From Ulota crispa (lineage: Eukaryota > Streptophyta > Bryopsida > Orthotrichales > Orthotrichaceae): a stretch of DNA of 64,000 nt. The stretch spans positions 2,260,730 to 2,324,729 of the forward strand of contig OY987249.1 in NCBI GenBank assembly GCA_963920765.1, given 5' to 3'. The position numbers and the translations under genes are program-made. A model generated the notes under the pieces. It was not told the DNA's origin. It saw only the letters and a list, made by a program, of their open reading frames with translations, and did not search any database. Within the stretch, counting starts at the first letter, position 1. Each line of letters begins with the position of its first letter. Shown in pieces: positions 9,501-19,658 of this stretch.

Positions 9501-12342
9501 TCCATAGAGTGCAGTTGCTGCAGTGATACGTCGTTGTCAGCCAGCACTTGCCGAAGTGGGATCAACGCGCGCCCCCACAAGTCTTTACAAAGCTCCTCAA
9601 ATTTACTTCTTGTGATATGGCTCCTGCAAAAAAAAAACCTCTTTAGATTAGTAACCGTATCCTTCTGATGAAAGTATTAACATTCCCAAAATTTCAACCA
9701 CACTCAGTTGAATTCTAAGTAAAGGAGCGTAATGGGAATAACAATTGGTAAACAACCTAAGAAGGTCACGTTCAAGAATCTGACATCCTGCCAACAATCT
9801 AATAAGGAATGAAATCTGTTTGTTTACATCAGCAATATGTACAATGATGAAATGAACAACAGAACAATCTACCATGAGCCACCTTCAAGTGAAGAGAGGT
9901 TTCCACCCTGGTAAGTTCTTCCATCAAGTGACTCCTTCATGGTGGTCGAAATGTCTCACATTTCACAAGGAATCTAATAATACACGATACATTACTGTAA
10001 GCGTGCAAACGAGCAACACGTACCGAAAGTCATGCTCATCAGCCAAAGATTCCACAGTTATTGATGCTTCAGAATTGGCGCTTAAAATCTCCTTGGTTCG
10101 TTTGACCTGCTTCTTGAGCTTGGCCATGCCCTTGGGATGTTTGAAAACGTCAATGTTAACCTGCTTCTTGAATTCCGCAGCAAAGTGATCTATCAACCGT
10201 GTTTCCATGGTCTGTCCGCCAAGGGTCGCATCCCAGCTAATTCCTTTGACCTAAACGAAAAATAAAGGCCACGAAACAAAATATAAGAATAGTCATAACA
10301 GACAGACTTCAGATACTCAACAAAAGCACACTCTGATTTGCGATACTAAAGACGCAATGGTATTGTAAGATTATGCCCAGTCAAATGAACCTATTGAAAG
10401 CACCTTCATAAGTAAACCGCATGTACATCTTGAAAGTAATCTCTGATAATAATACTGGTAATGTGTCAATAATTAACACATTAACAAACTTAACCACGAT
10501 AGTATTCCTTACATGGAATTGCTGAGCAGTGATATTCTTTCCGCCAGCTGGACTTTTTGTTGTGTACGCAGTGAAGTGAACAAGCGCCGCATATGTATTT
10601 GAAGCACCCATGTCATAAAACACCACATAACGATCTTCTGCAGAAAAATCCTTATCAATCCCATACTGCAAGGAAGCGCCTGCGGGTTCGTTGACCAGAG
10701 TTAGAACATTAAGACCGGCAATCTCCGCAGCATCGAGCAATCCCTTGCGCTCTGCTTGGCCAAAATATGGAGGAACAGTGATCACAGTATCTTTGATGGA
10801 TTCTTTTGTATGGGACTCTGCAAGGTCTCGCGCGTAGTTTAAAAGCATGGCAAGAAGCTCCTCGATGCTATACAGCACAGACCTGCAACAAACAATTACA
10901 AAACATAAGTAAAGATACATCTCAGTCATAAAACCAGAACCTCCTGACTAATATTGGAGAAGCACAAATATCCTATATACAAAAGAGACCTTGAATACCT
11001 TTTTCAAATTTAAATTCAGGGTTTATCTTTAAAAAAGTCGTTATTTGAATTCATGGAGAAGGATGCAGTTGACCAGAGCCCAGATTGCATCTCAACAGAT
11101 CCTCCTAGTAGATTGCAAAGTAGTCAATGATACACTAACAAACCATAACATCTACATTATGATAGGGTTTAGATTAACGTCAAGCTGATGCTGATTTCCG
11201 ATGTTATAAATGTTGCAAATGTGATATACAGTTAATGCCATTGACACTAACATTACAGTAACAATGCGTTGAAAACACTTGCGAAATACTATTATCAATT
11301 TAAAGTAGCTCAACATAAGGACTATATGAGCCTAATGCCTATCCATTTTGATTTATGAACTCGATCAGTATAACAGAGTGTTTTGGAGTGCGCCGCCTAA
11401 TCGACATTTCCAAGAAGCCCCCTGCGACTTATCCCCTAAAAAATACTCCCTCTGTCTCAAAATGATCTTCTTGTTGACCTTTATTTAGTGTCCCAAAATA
11501 GTGTCCCAAAATGATCTTCTTGTTGGAGGAAGGGAGCTAGCGACACTTGCACATAGTCCAAAAGCATGGGTATGCTAACCAATCCCATGCCATCAAGTGA
11601 GTGGCCACCAGTGCTCTTCAAAAATGCCTCAAAAATTCAATTTTCAAGCACTTTGAAACCACACTTTGAAAACTAATTTGAAACTCAAAATTTCAGAACA
11701 ATAGGAGGACATCAAACTCTATTCATAGGTTGAAAGATGGTTCTTTTCAAGTTTAATCTATAACATTTTGTGTAACAGGAAGATCATTTTGGGACGGAGG
11801 GAGTATCTAACAGCAAGCATAGTATACAAATTTTTGATTGTCACTTCAAAGTAAGAACTCGTGAACTGAATCGTAAGCTCGTGTGAGTCGGTAAATAAGA
11901 CGAAATTAGGGCATTCCATTAAAACATACCCAGAGTCTTCACCAACGCGAATTCGTGCACGCCCAGAGGCGTCCTCAACAACATCATAAGGCAAATGCTG
12001 GGACTTCAGAAGCTCCCTGACTGCTCCATTCGACTTCCCGACCATATCCCTCAAGCTCGCAAACACGCGCTCCGGATACCGAGCTAAAATCCCCGACGCT
12101 TCTTCGGACACAAGCCGGTCGCCTTTCGAGAACGCCACGAGCGCCGGAGACTTGCGCTTGGACATCTCATTGGGCGCGATCGAGATCGGAGGCTGCCCGG
12201 GCTTCAGATTCACCACTGCCACTTTCAACCACTCCGATCCAAGGTCGATGCTCATCACCGGTGCCGCCGATACACTCCAATTGCAGCATAACGTCAGAAA
12301 AATACAAAGGAAAACCAGCGGCTTACATGAAACTGCCGCCAT
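6562..12342 (-). CDS. HSP70-17: ER Hsp110/Hsp70 chaperone, HYOU1 (HSP70-17) type, 11 exons
   Basis: Exons on the minus strand: 12342-11930, 10882-10513, 10250-10024, 9623-9464, 9254-9015, 8790-8651, 8434-8098, 7850-7689, 7477-7403, 7169-7069 and 6706-6562. Every join has GT-AG ends and the phase is continuous, giving about 789 residues. Residues 1-27 are a hydrophobic signal peptide; the ATPase domain opens MSIDLGSEWLKVAVVNL and includes NEMSKRKSPALV, VPPYFGQAERKG and LLGGATRVPKL. A substrate-binding domain follows. The protein ends in HDEL, the ER retrieval signal. The family acts as a large ER chaperone and nucleotide-exchange factor for BiP. About 100 C-terminal residues found in the Arabidopsis protein, as I remember it, are missing before the HDEL tail. 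The first ATG before the signal peptide is at 12342. Confidence 0.93.
6885..6986 (-). other. Possible 102-nt cassette exon of the HYOU1-type gene
   Basis: Lying between the last two assigned exons, this segment has a strong acceptor (pyrimidine run then TTTAG) and a GTACGT donor. It is open in the phase both neighbours require, and its length is a multiple of three, so it could be included or skipped without a frame change. It would add about 34 residues including CRYAGMPPQCLAF, which resemble nothing I know in HYOU1. The opposite strand is also open here. It could be a real optional exon or chance. Confidence 0.3.
11446..11803. mobile_element. MITE (CTCCCTC ends) in intron 1 of the chaperone gene
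   Basis: The ends are inverted: CTCCCTCTGTCTCAAAATGATC on the left matches GATCATTTTGGGACGGAGGGAG on the right (one shared 20-odd-base terminal repeat), flanked by TA. The CTCCCTCNGTCCC terminus is widespread in plant Stowaway-like MITEs. A second internal CCCAAAATGATCTTCTTGTT lies near the left end, so the left terminus is partly duplicated. It has no coding capacity. Confidence 0.75.
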
Positions 12343-12607
12343 CTCCACAAAACCCTCTCCACTCACCGATTCAACTCAAATTTCTCCCTGAAAAAATTCC
12401 CTGGAATTGTGAGACCAGAGAAGTAGCAAGATCTGTAATGAATAGGATGAATTGAATAGGTGCCTTGTGCAATGCGGGGCACGATCGAGCGCAAGAGGCT
12501 CACGATCGGAGCTTCAAGCTTGAGCGCTTGTGGAGCTTTGGAGGTTGGAAACCCTAATTTCTAGAGAGTTCCGGGAAAGGTGGTAGCAGTTGAATGGTGT
12601 CGACGCC

Positions 12608-12689
12608 TGACGTCCAATCAGGAGAGTTTCGACCTGCTATTGGCCAATCAGGTGCGATGATGTTGAGCCAGCGTGGCGGAGTGACGTGG
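12608..12689. promoter_or_regulatory. bZIP and CCAAT motif cluster upstream of the ER chaperone
   Basis: Within 350 bp upstream of the chaperone ATG lie TGACGTCCAAT (12608-12618), the palindrome ATTGGCCAAT (12639-12648) and TGACGTGG (12682-12689). TGACGTGG is the UPRE core, and CCAAT plus an ACGT bZIP site is the logic of ER stress elements bound by NF-Y with bZIP28/bZIP60. No textbook CCAAT-N9-CCACG element was found. Control by the unfolded-protein response fits an ER chaperone and is inferred. Confidence 0.5.
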
Positions 12690-12799
12690 CGGGGATCCGG
12701 TGCCTTTATTGACTTTATTGAAATTGCCTGTTGACTGGAATGGTTCAGTTGGTAGTTTGGTACATGCAGTTTCGAATACATTCACAACCCCTCTCTAAT

Positions 12800-13525
12800 T
12801 GCACTCTTAGCTATTGCTCATTTTCTGAGAACAAAGTCGTATTTTGTATCAAAATTTTAAACTAGCATGTCCAAAAACTGCCATCATGATTTGGAAATAG
12901 CAATAATAAATTGAAATCATGAAAGTCCAAAGCTTCTGAAAATTTTGGAAAAAAATGAAATGTGAACCAAAGAGAAGTAATAAATTTGCAATCTCTTTGA
13001 TATCACTGTGTGCACCCTCTCTAATATCACCTCAACTTCTATAGATATCTCCTCATTTTCTATAATATTAGAGAGAGTGGATATGTGATATTACAAGGTC
13101 AAAATGTGATGTTACAAAGGTCAGTGTCATTTGAGTAGTATGGTTGTAAAAGGGTCTCCTTGAACTTCAATCCACCTTCTAAACATCCTTTGTAAGGCAT
13201 CTTTGACAATAATCATACATGAAGAATTCAGTTTTGAACAATGTTATGCTCATGATTCTTTATTATGCTACAATTACTACTTTTGTTTTTTTCACTGAAA
13301 ATTTGATGAAAATATCAAATTACAATAAATAATTTCAAGAGGTTTTTGTGTAAACTTGCATACAACAAACTTAATTTTTTTGTAAAAAACCCAATATTTC
13401 TAATAGGTTTAGTAAAGATGGGTAATGATTGAGAGTGTATATTAAAAGAACCCTCAATTTACATAACCTTCAAATCAAAAACCATTATTCAAGTATTAGA
13501 AGAAAGGTTATGTTGTATAACTTAT
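12800..13525. other. AT-rich intergenic stretch with a dispersed repeat piece
   Basis: No gene is seen. The part near 13000-13140 carries GTGATATTAC/AAGGTCA-type blocks that recur near 53800-53880 and 54600-54740, so it is a dispersed repeat fragment. The rest is unassigned. Confidence 0.4.
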
Positions 13526-13529
13526 TTAA

Positions 13530-14249
13530 CCCCTAAAGGACCACTTGTCCCTATGGGGGACAAATAGGATTTCAGGCATGTATTTATGGCTAAACTATTT
13601 TGTGTGATTTTTTGAAACTTTTATAGAAGATGGAGAATTCAAAGATTTATGTGGGAATTTAAATTTTTCCTCATTCCAAAATTTATTGAAGAAGTTAAAA
13701 ATGAATTTATGAGAATTTTTGTTTGGCGGGCAGCCCAAAAACTTCTTTAAAAATCGCATTTTTTTAAAATAAAAATTTGAGGTTAGCTCTTTAGACTTAC
13801 CTATTTATGGGAAGCTTTGAATCATCCAATTCTAATTTATGAGATGAAAGTCATGGGAAGTTTTAGTTTGCGTGTAGGCATAGTTTTGAGATTTTCCATA
13901 CCTACCCGCAAACTAAAACTTCTCATAACTTTCATCTCATCAATTAGAATTGGATGATTCAAAGCTTCCCACTTATACATAAGTCTAAAGAACTAACCTT
14001 GAACTTTTATTTTAAAAAAATGCAATTTTTAAAAAAGTTTTTAGGCTGCCCGCCAAACAAAAATTCTCATAAATTCATTTTTAACTTCTTCAATAAATTT
14101 TGGAATGAGGAAAACATTAGATTCCCACATAAATCTTTGAATTCCCAATCTTTTATAAAAGTTTCAAAAAATCACACAAAATAGTTTAGCCATAAATACA
14201 TGCCTGAAATCCTATTTGTCCCCCGGAAGGACTAGTGGTCCTTTAGGGG
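13530..14249. mobile_element. TTAA-flanked foldback element, subfamily A (copy 2)
   Basis: A 720-bp near-palindrome with left end CCCCTAAAGGACCACTTGTC and right end CTAGTGGTCCTTTAGGGG, flanked by TTAA at 13526-13529 and 14250-14253. The arms include AACTTCTCATAACTTTCATC and GGCTGCCCGCCAAACAAAAA in opposite orientations. It is the same length as the copy at 38279-38998 and close to it in sequence. Transcription would give a hairpin with about 350-bp arms. It has no transposase. Confidence 0.8.
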
Positions 14250-14253
14250 TTAA

Positions 14254-16460
14254 AAGAAACAACAACAACAAATTATTGTTAAAGTCATAGAAAAACATCA
14301 TGGTTTAAGATCTAAATTTCAAATCAATGTTGTTTATTCTTATCATTTCATATTTAAATTGCAAGACATAACACATTTAATATTATTTTATTATATTCTT
14401 CTAAATTAATTATATCAAACAATCTTTAACCTTGTTGGTATCATGTGAAACCATGTTTTGCAAAAGGCTTAGTTATTGATATTTACAAACAATAATCTAC
14501 AAACACTTTTCAACACTTTTCAATATCGAACTTTTGAATTTCACAAGTGTGATATTATAAAATTATGACAAGTTTATTAACATTAATGTGACATTATAGA
14601 CTCAAAGCTTTGTATCCCTTGATTGCCAATTATCACCATGCTCAAAAGAATTTCAATTGACATGTTCTTATGTATCAATACGTGGTATTGAGAAGTGAAT
14701 TTGTTAAGGAAATATTATATCAAGAGCATACGTTAAACAATACTTTAATATTTTAAAGTTTTAGAACATCATCAATTGCTTCTTAAGCATTTGTGTGAAA
14801 TTCAAGCAAAAAAAAGTTGTAAAATAAACTAGCTTCTTCAAAAAAGTGACAATTTTTCTTTTCTCTGAAATACATCCAAGTCTCTTTACAGCTACAAGTC
14901 AAGGACTTTAAAAACACACGACAATACGGAGTCCCAAAAACTGAATATTATATCAAAAATGAACACTAAAGAAATACTTGGACCTTCCAAGAGGTGAGCT
15001 AAAATCTTTGTATTTATCAAAATTCGTCTTATCAAATTTGTTTGCATAATAGAATGTGACACTGAAACGTAATTTGAGCTTAATATTGGAATCATTTGTT
15101 GAAATTAGCTTGAGAAAAAAAAAAAATGAAATAACTGGAATGGGTAAATATTAGTATATTGTTGTCAAATAAAAGAGTATGGTTGTCACATTGAACCAAC
15201 CTTAAACCGCTTGCCTATTCAACGCAAACACATATAATCAAGGCTCACCTTTAAGTAGTTTATTTTATTTTATTTTTTATTTGTAATTTGAGATACAAAC
15301 CAGTGCAAATATTTTTGGCTAAATTTAGCAATTTTTTTACCTCAATTGTGGTTGTGCTAAAAGTGTATTGTAAAAAAATCAAAAAAATCAAAAAATAGCC
15401 AAAATTTCAAGATGTAAAGCTACTTGTGAGATGAGGTGCAATTTGAAAAGTATCCTAGTAGCTAATGAGATCTTAGATCAAGACACCTTAAGTAGCCAAG
15501 AATCACATTTGATTTCCCCCCACTTTGCATTCAAGCTAGGAGTCGGATACCACTTCACTCTTGGTAGGATCAAAAGGGTAAAATGTGGGTATCCATTTTG
15601 GTAACTCTTGATAGCAATTGCAATTGTCAACTTCATCAGAATTGCAACTTTATTGGACCTTGTTGCTTAATGAGTTTTTGCCCTATTTGTTTTGCAAAAG
15701 CAAGGGAATTGCAGATTTGGCATCATACCATTTGTACACACAAACATTGGGGATGTGAGATGAAATCAACCCTTAGAGAATTACTAGTGTTAGAAGTTAT
15801 TGTTTGCACAATAAATTTACACTTGCTTCCATTTTTGTTGTATTGCAGTTGTTGAACTATATATGTATTTTCAATTTACATTGTTAGTTTACACTTTGCA
15901 AATGTCCAAGTTCAACATGATAACTAAAAAAATAAAACAACTATGGAAGATTGATTTTAGACATCACCAATTCACATAGTTGGAGAACATTTAAAATAAA
16001 ACTTGATAGTTGCCATTTATATCTCAATGAGTTGCAAGACATGTAGCTGAAAGTTTCTAGCCGAGGAAAAAAATCAGCCAAAGTACTAAACAAAAAGCCA
16101 AACTATTGCAACTTGCCCTTAACAAAATACAAGTAGCAATTTTTTTTACCTACAATCCACAATTTTAACAAGTGGAGCTAAAAATGAAACATGAATTTAA
16201 GAGCCCCAATACAAACACAACATTACATCCACATCCACGCCTTAATGTACATACCTTGATTTTATCATGGATAAGCACATTGCCCAATCTAGACATCCTA
16301 CCCATGTTGTTTTTTTTTGGCCTAAACTTGCCCCAAGTAACGACCATGATTAAGTCAAATATTAGAATTAATTTTGGCTGTTTTCAAAAATTCTTGGGCA
16401 TGACACCCCCATAACCGTCTTTAGTATCACGTTTCTGAAATCCATTGAGGGCAAGGACAT
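14254..16460. other. AT-rich intergenic stretch, nothing recognised
   Basis: No convincing coding frame, RNA gene or repeat pair was found between the foldback element and the mL53 promoter. A 90-codon ATG frame at 15583-15855 was considered and rejected. Confidence 0.4.
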
Positions 16461-16465
16461 CCCTT

Positions 16466-16478
16466 AAACCCTAAACCC
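16466..16478 (+). promoter_or_regulatory. Telo-box upstream of mL53
   Basis: AAACCCTAAACCC lies about 270 bp before the mL53 start codon. Telo-boxes (AAACCCTAA) are common in promoters of plant ribosomal and translation genes. Related GATTAGGGTT copies lie at 16695-16718, just before the ATG. Confidence 0.55.
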
Positions 16479-16746
16479 AGGCTCTCGTGTGCTCTTGCAG
16501 CAAAGACGGGATCCCGATCTCTCGCGCTCTCTCGGTCACGGCAATCGCGCATCGGGAATCTGCGGTTGCCGCGTTTCGCACTCGCACATTTCGCAGCTCT
16601 CTCCAATTCCCATACTTTGGTAGATTCTGTTCGAAAGCGACGAAAAGGAGTGACTGTAGTTCGTTCTTGCAGCGATTATTGTTATTTGTTGTGATTAGGG
16701 TTGGTGTGATTAGGGTTTGGTGAAGAGAGCGAGAGAAAGAGAGACA

Positions 16747-17142
16747 ATGTTGAAGTATCTGTCCAAGGTAAGGGTGGAATTCAACGCATTAGACAAGCGA
16801 GCGTCGTCCGCATTGGAGTTTCTAGCTCAATGCAATTCTCGGAAGGCGCGGACGTCGAACCCTAATTGCGAGGTAGTGGTGAAGCGGAGGACTGACAATG
16901 CGCCTCCCGTCGTGGCGGTGACATTTACCAATGGTAGAGAAGAGGTGATGGATGGCACCTCGATGGCTGCTCAGGAGATTCGGACGAAGATCTTAGAGCG
17001 AGCTGAGCTCATGGAGACGGAGAAGATGTTCCGCGACGCCGGCTACGATTGGCCGGTCATCATTCCCATTGAAGAGGTTGAGGCCAGTCGAAGGGAGACG
17101 GAGACGAAGACGAAGACGAACGCCGAGACAAAGATGAGTTAA
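16747..17142 (+). CDS. mL53: Mitochondrial large-subunit ribosomal protein mL53
   Basis: A single exon encodes 131 residues from ATG at 16747. The start MLKYLSKVRVEFNALD, then LEFLAQCNSRKA, VVVKRRTDNAPP, VAVTFTNG and EKMFRDAGYDWPVIIPIEE are the blocks I remember from the plant MRP-L53 family (the Arabidopsis homologue is often labelled mitochondrial ribosomal protein L27). It is a structural protein of the mitochondrial 54S/large ribosomal subunit with a thioredoxin-like fold. The C-terminus is a short charged tail rich in Glu, Thr and Lys. No long presequence is evident; family members also begin right at the MLK motif. A frame extension upstream starts at a TTG, so the ATG is preferred. A telo-box upstream fits co-regulation with other ribosomal genes. 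Confidence 0.88.
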   Translation: MLKYLSKVRVEFNALDKRASSALEFLAQCNSRKARTSNPNCEVVVKRRTDNAPPVVAVTFTNGREEVMDGTSMAAQEIRTKILERAELMETEKMFRDAGYDWPVIIPIEEVEASRRETETKTKTNAETKMS

Positions 17143-17248
17143 CATTGCTTTTTTTATTTAATGCCTGAGTAGCATTATGTATTCAGCGAGCTCGCGGCAT
17201 AAGGTAGAAGATACTACAAGCATTTCAACTTATGTAGGATTGTGCTTT

Positions 17249-18025
17249 AATTAGGAGATGTATAGAGCTGTGAAGTGACCATTTTGAATATAAGAGTCAA
17301 GTCTGTGGAAATCAGTTTTTCATAACTGTGTATGAATCTCTTATGCAATCCTTCAAAGCCCTAGCCGAGTCATGTTTACAGCACTTACTAACATAGGAGG
17401 CGGGAATAGTTCAAGTGCCCCTTAGCAAATTGCAGTGATATTATCAGCTTTTTTCTTTGAAGCTACTTCCATAAGGTAGGAGGTTCTAAAATGGAGCACT
17501 TAAAGGGCTGAAACTGAATTTTGGGGAGATGAAACTTCTTGAAATATTTTTCAGTAAATTTTCCTGGAAGGACAAGAGGAATTGGCATTTAACAACCCAA
17601 ATTGTTTTATATTTTTTGGAGCTTTGTGGAATTAGTTATGAAATCTTGAAGTGGAAAGGCCATAGGTCTCTAAAATGGTGCATCTCCTCTAATGCACATT
17701 GCATGTACATTGTTGAAATATGAAAAACAACATGTACACACAGTGTACATTTGAGGAGGTGCTCCATTTTAGAGCCTGCTCTGAATTAGAGCCTCCTACC
17801 TTAATTAGGAGATGTGTAGAGCTGTGAAGTTACCATTTTGAGTATAAGAGCCAAATCTGTTGAAATCAGTTTTTCATAACTGTGTATGAATTTCTTGTGC
17901 AAATCTTCAAAGCCTCGCCAAGTCATGTTTACAGCACTTACTAACATAGGAGGCGGGAACAGTTCAAGTGCCCCTTAGCAGATTGCAATGATATTATCAG
18001 CTTTTTTCTTTCAAGCTACTTCCAT
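17249..18025. repeat. 224-bp direct duplication exactly flanking a MITE
   Basis: Copy 1 (17249-17472) and copy 2 (17803-18025) both begin AATTAGGAGATG and end AAGCTACTTCCAT. They differ at roughly 15-17 positions. The space between is filled completely by the MITE at 17473-17802. Copy 1 lies just downstream of mL53, probably in its 3' untranslated or flanking DNA. Confidence 0.85.
17473..17802. mobile_element. MITE with AGGTAGGAGG terminal repeats
   Basis: The left end AAGGTAGGAGGTTCTAA is mirrored by the right end TTAGAGCCTCCTACCTT, with TA on both sides. Inner complementary blocks (CTAAAATGGAGCAC and GTGCTCCATTTTAG) make it a partial foldback. It is related to 43932-44266, which shares GAAATATTTTTCAGTAAATT-type interior sequence, and more distantly to 55738-56204. 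It has no coding capacity. Its position exactly between direct duplications is unusual. Confidence 0.8.
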
Positions 18026-18515
18026 GGTAAGCTTTGTGTGTCTCTTCATTACAGTAGAGAACACATTTCAGGTTGCCTATATCTACGTAGTTGTTTAAAA
18101 GATCTCAATCTTTGAGTAATTGGTAACGAAAAGCTGTATTTCCTACTCAGCGTTTTTGTATTACGAGAGGGCTAAGCATCAGAAGCCATCTGTAAAGGCT
18201 TTAAGTCGCCAATTGTATGAACGCTGACTCGTGTGAGCTTGAGTGGTGCCTTGTACTTTGCAATAGGATTTTAAGCTGCGGTACTTGGTTGCTGGTGTGT
18301 CCCGGACATCACCACAATATCTGTCTTGCTTCTGTTCAAATGTCACATGAGCTGTTGTAGTGATCCAATTTGTCATTCTCAAAACTTATTTAGCATGTCA
18401 TACCTTGTCAGAGAATCTACAACTAGCTAGATTAGGAGTTCCATGACTTATAGCTGACTTACGTCACCAGAGGTCACCCAAACAGCATTGCTTTGTGGGA
18501 ACATATCATTGCAAC

Positions 18516-18899
18516 AAGGTAGACACACCCATTCCCGATCGGCTCCTAGATTTGCAGGTTTCAACTCAAAGTGGAGCAGTAAACGCTACTTGCACAAATG
18601 AATCTTGTCACATGTTAGTTGCTAAGTTAGTTTGGGAGGTTGGGATTGGGACTATCAAGTACATGTATAGGAACACATCTAAATAGTTTCAAGGTTAGTT
18701 TAGAGTTGCTGATAGGGACCCTATAAGTTGCAACTTTGCCCTTTAATATAAAATAATCTACAATACATTTTCCCATAAAAATAATGTTCCACGATAGCTT
18801 GTTGGAAGGCTAATCCTACAGATTTTTTTCTAAAAAAAATGCACCCCAAACCCTCAAACGGTCGGGTATGAAACGGTCGGGTATGGGTCTGTCTACCTT
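18516..18899. mobile_element. AGGTAGAC-ended element, copy 1, flanked by 64-bp duplications
   Basis: The left end AAGGTAGACACACCCATTCC is mirrored by the right end ATGGGTCTGTCTACCTT. Interior blocks GTGGAGCAGTAAACGCTACT, CTTGTCACATGTTAGTTGCT and CTAATCCTACAGATTTTTT recur at 19659-20345 and 43540-43931. The flanks 18452-18515 and 18900-18963 are diverged direct copies sharing ACCCAAACAGCATTGCT and ATATCATTGCAA. Confidence 0.75.
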
Positions 18900-19134
18900 A
18901 GTTGACTTAGTGTTCCACAGGCTACCCAAACAGCATTGCTGTGTGAGAGTATATCATTGCAATAGAAGATCAAGACGTCAATAACATGAGGACTTCAGAT
19001 GAATTGATGAAACTTAGATGCTGAGCGAGCAAATGCTTGGCGAATACAGGTGGGATGCAGTGGCATTAAAGGGAAGTGGGTAAGTTAGCAGAAGGTATGA
19101 AAGGCATGCATACCAGGTAACCAGGCAATAAGCA

Positions 19135-19460
19135 ATGGCCTCTGCCTACGAGACTGTGAATGTAGGTCAATTCGAAGTCGGTCAGATGAGTCAGGAGTTG
19201 CATGTGTTGTGGACTGGTGGGCAGGAAAAAGTTCTGGATGCATTTGTGAGAGCACTTCTGTAAAAACAATCCTTGTTGGTTTGTTGGTTTGTTGGTTTGT
19301 CATAAGCCCCCTGCCACTCTGACCACTGCCTTTTTTACAAATGCTTCTCGTGCTTGATAGGAGAGAATTAGAGCAAGTTGCCCAACTGCTTGAGCTCGAA
19401 AGCCAGCGGTTTCTACTTTGTCTCACTGACGGTTACTTTGTGAAAAGGGATCCTTTATGA
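19135..19460 (+). CDS. Candidate small two-exon gene, 74 residues, function unknown
   Basis: Exon 1 is 19135-19259 (ATG; donor GTAAAA) and exon 2 is 19361-19460 (acceptor GATAG; stop TGA). The 101-bp intron joins at phase 2. Each exon alone is too short to stand out, but together they read as a coherent soluble protein: MASAYETVNVGQFEVGQ, then LHVLWTGGQEKVLDAF, then a Leu/Glu-rich helix ELEQVAQLLELESQRFLL and a short end GYFVKRDPL. The helix could form a coiled coil. I do not recognise the family. The surrounding DNA is GC-richer than the intergenic repeats. Upstream exons are possible. It could also be a chance or decayed frame. Confidence 0.45.
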
Positions 19461-19658
19461 ATTGTCAGCTTCTTGTTTGCGAAATCGAAAACTGCCAGTA
19501 TTGGTTGATGAAACGTGTGCTGAGTTACTCGTAAGTTCTTTCCAGAAGCGGAAGAAGAACACCATTTGATTTATGACTCTTGTCAATGGGCTTAAATGTG
19601 AATTTAAAAATTTGCTTAAATTACTGGTAACACTGCTGAATGTGCTTGCATTTCATGT

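Noticed and set aside
15583-15855. 90-codon ATG frame with several cysteines
   Set aside because: No regular Cys spacing, low-complexity ends, no splice partners and intergenic base composition.
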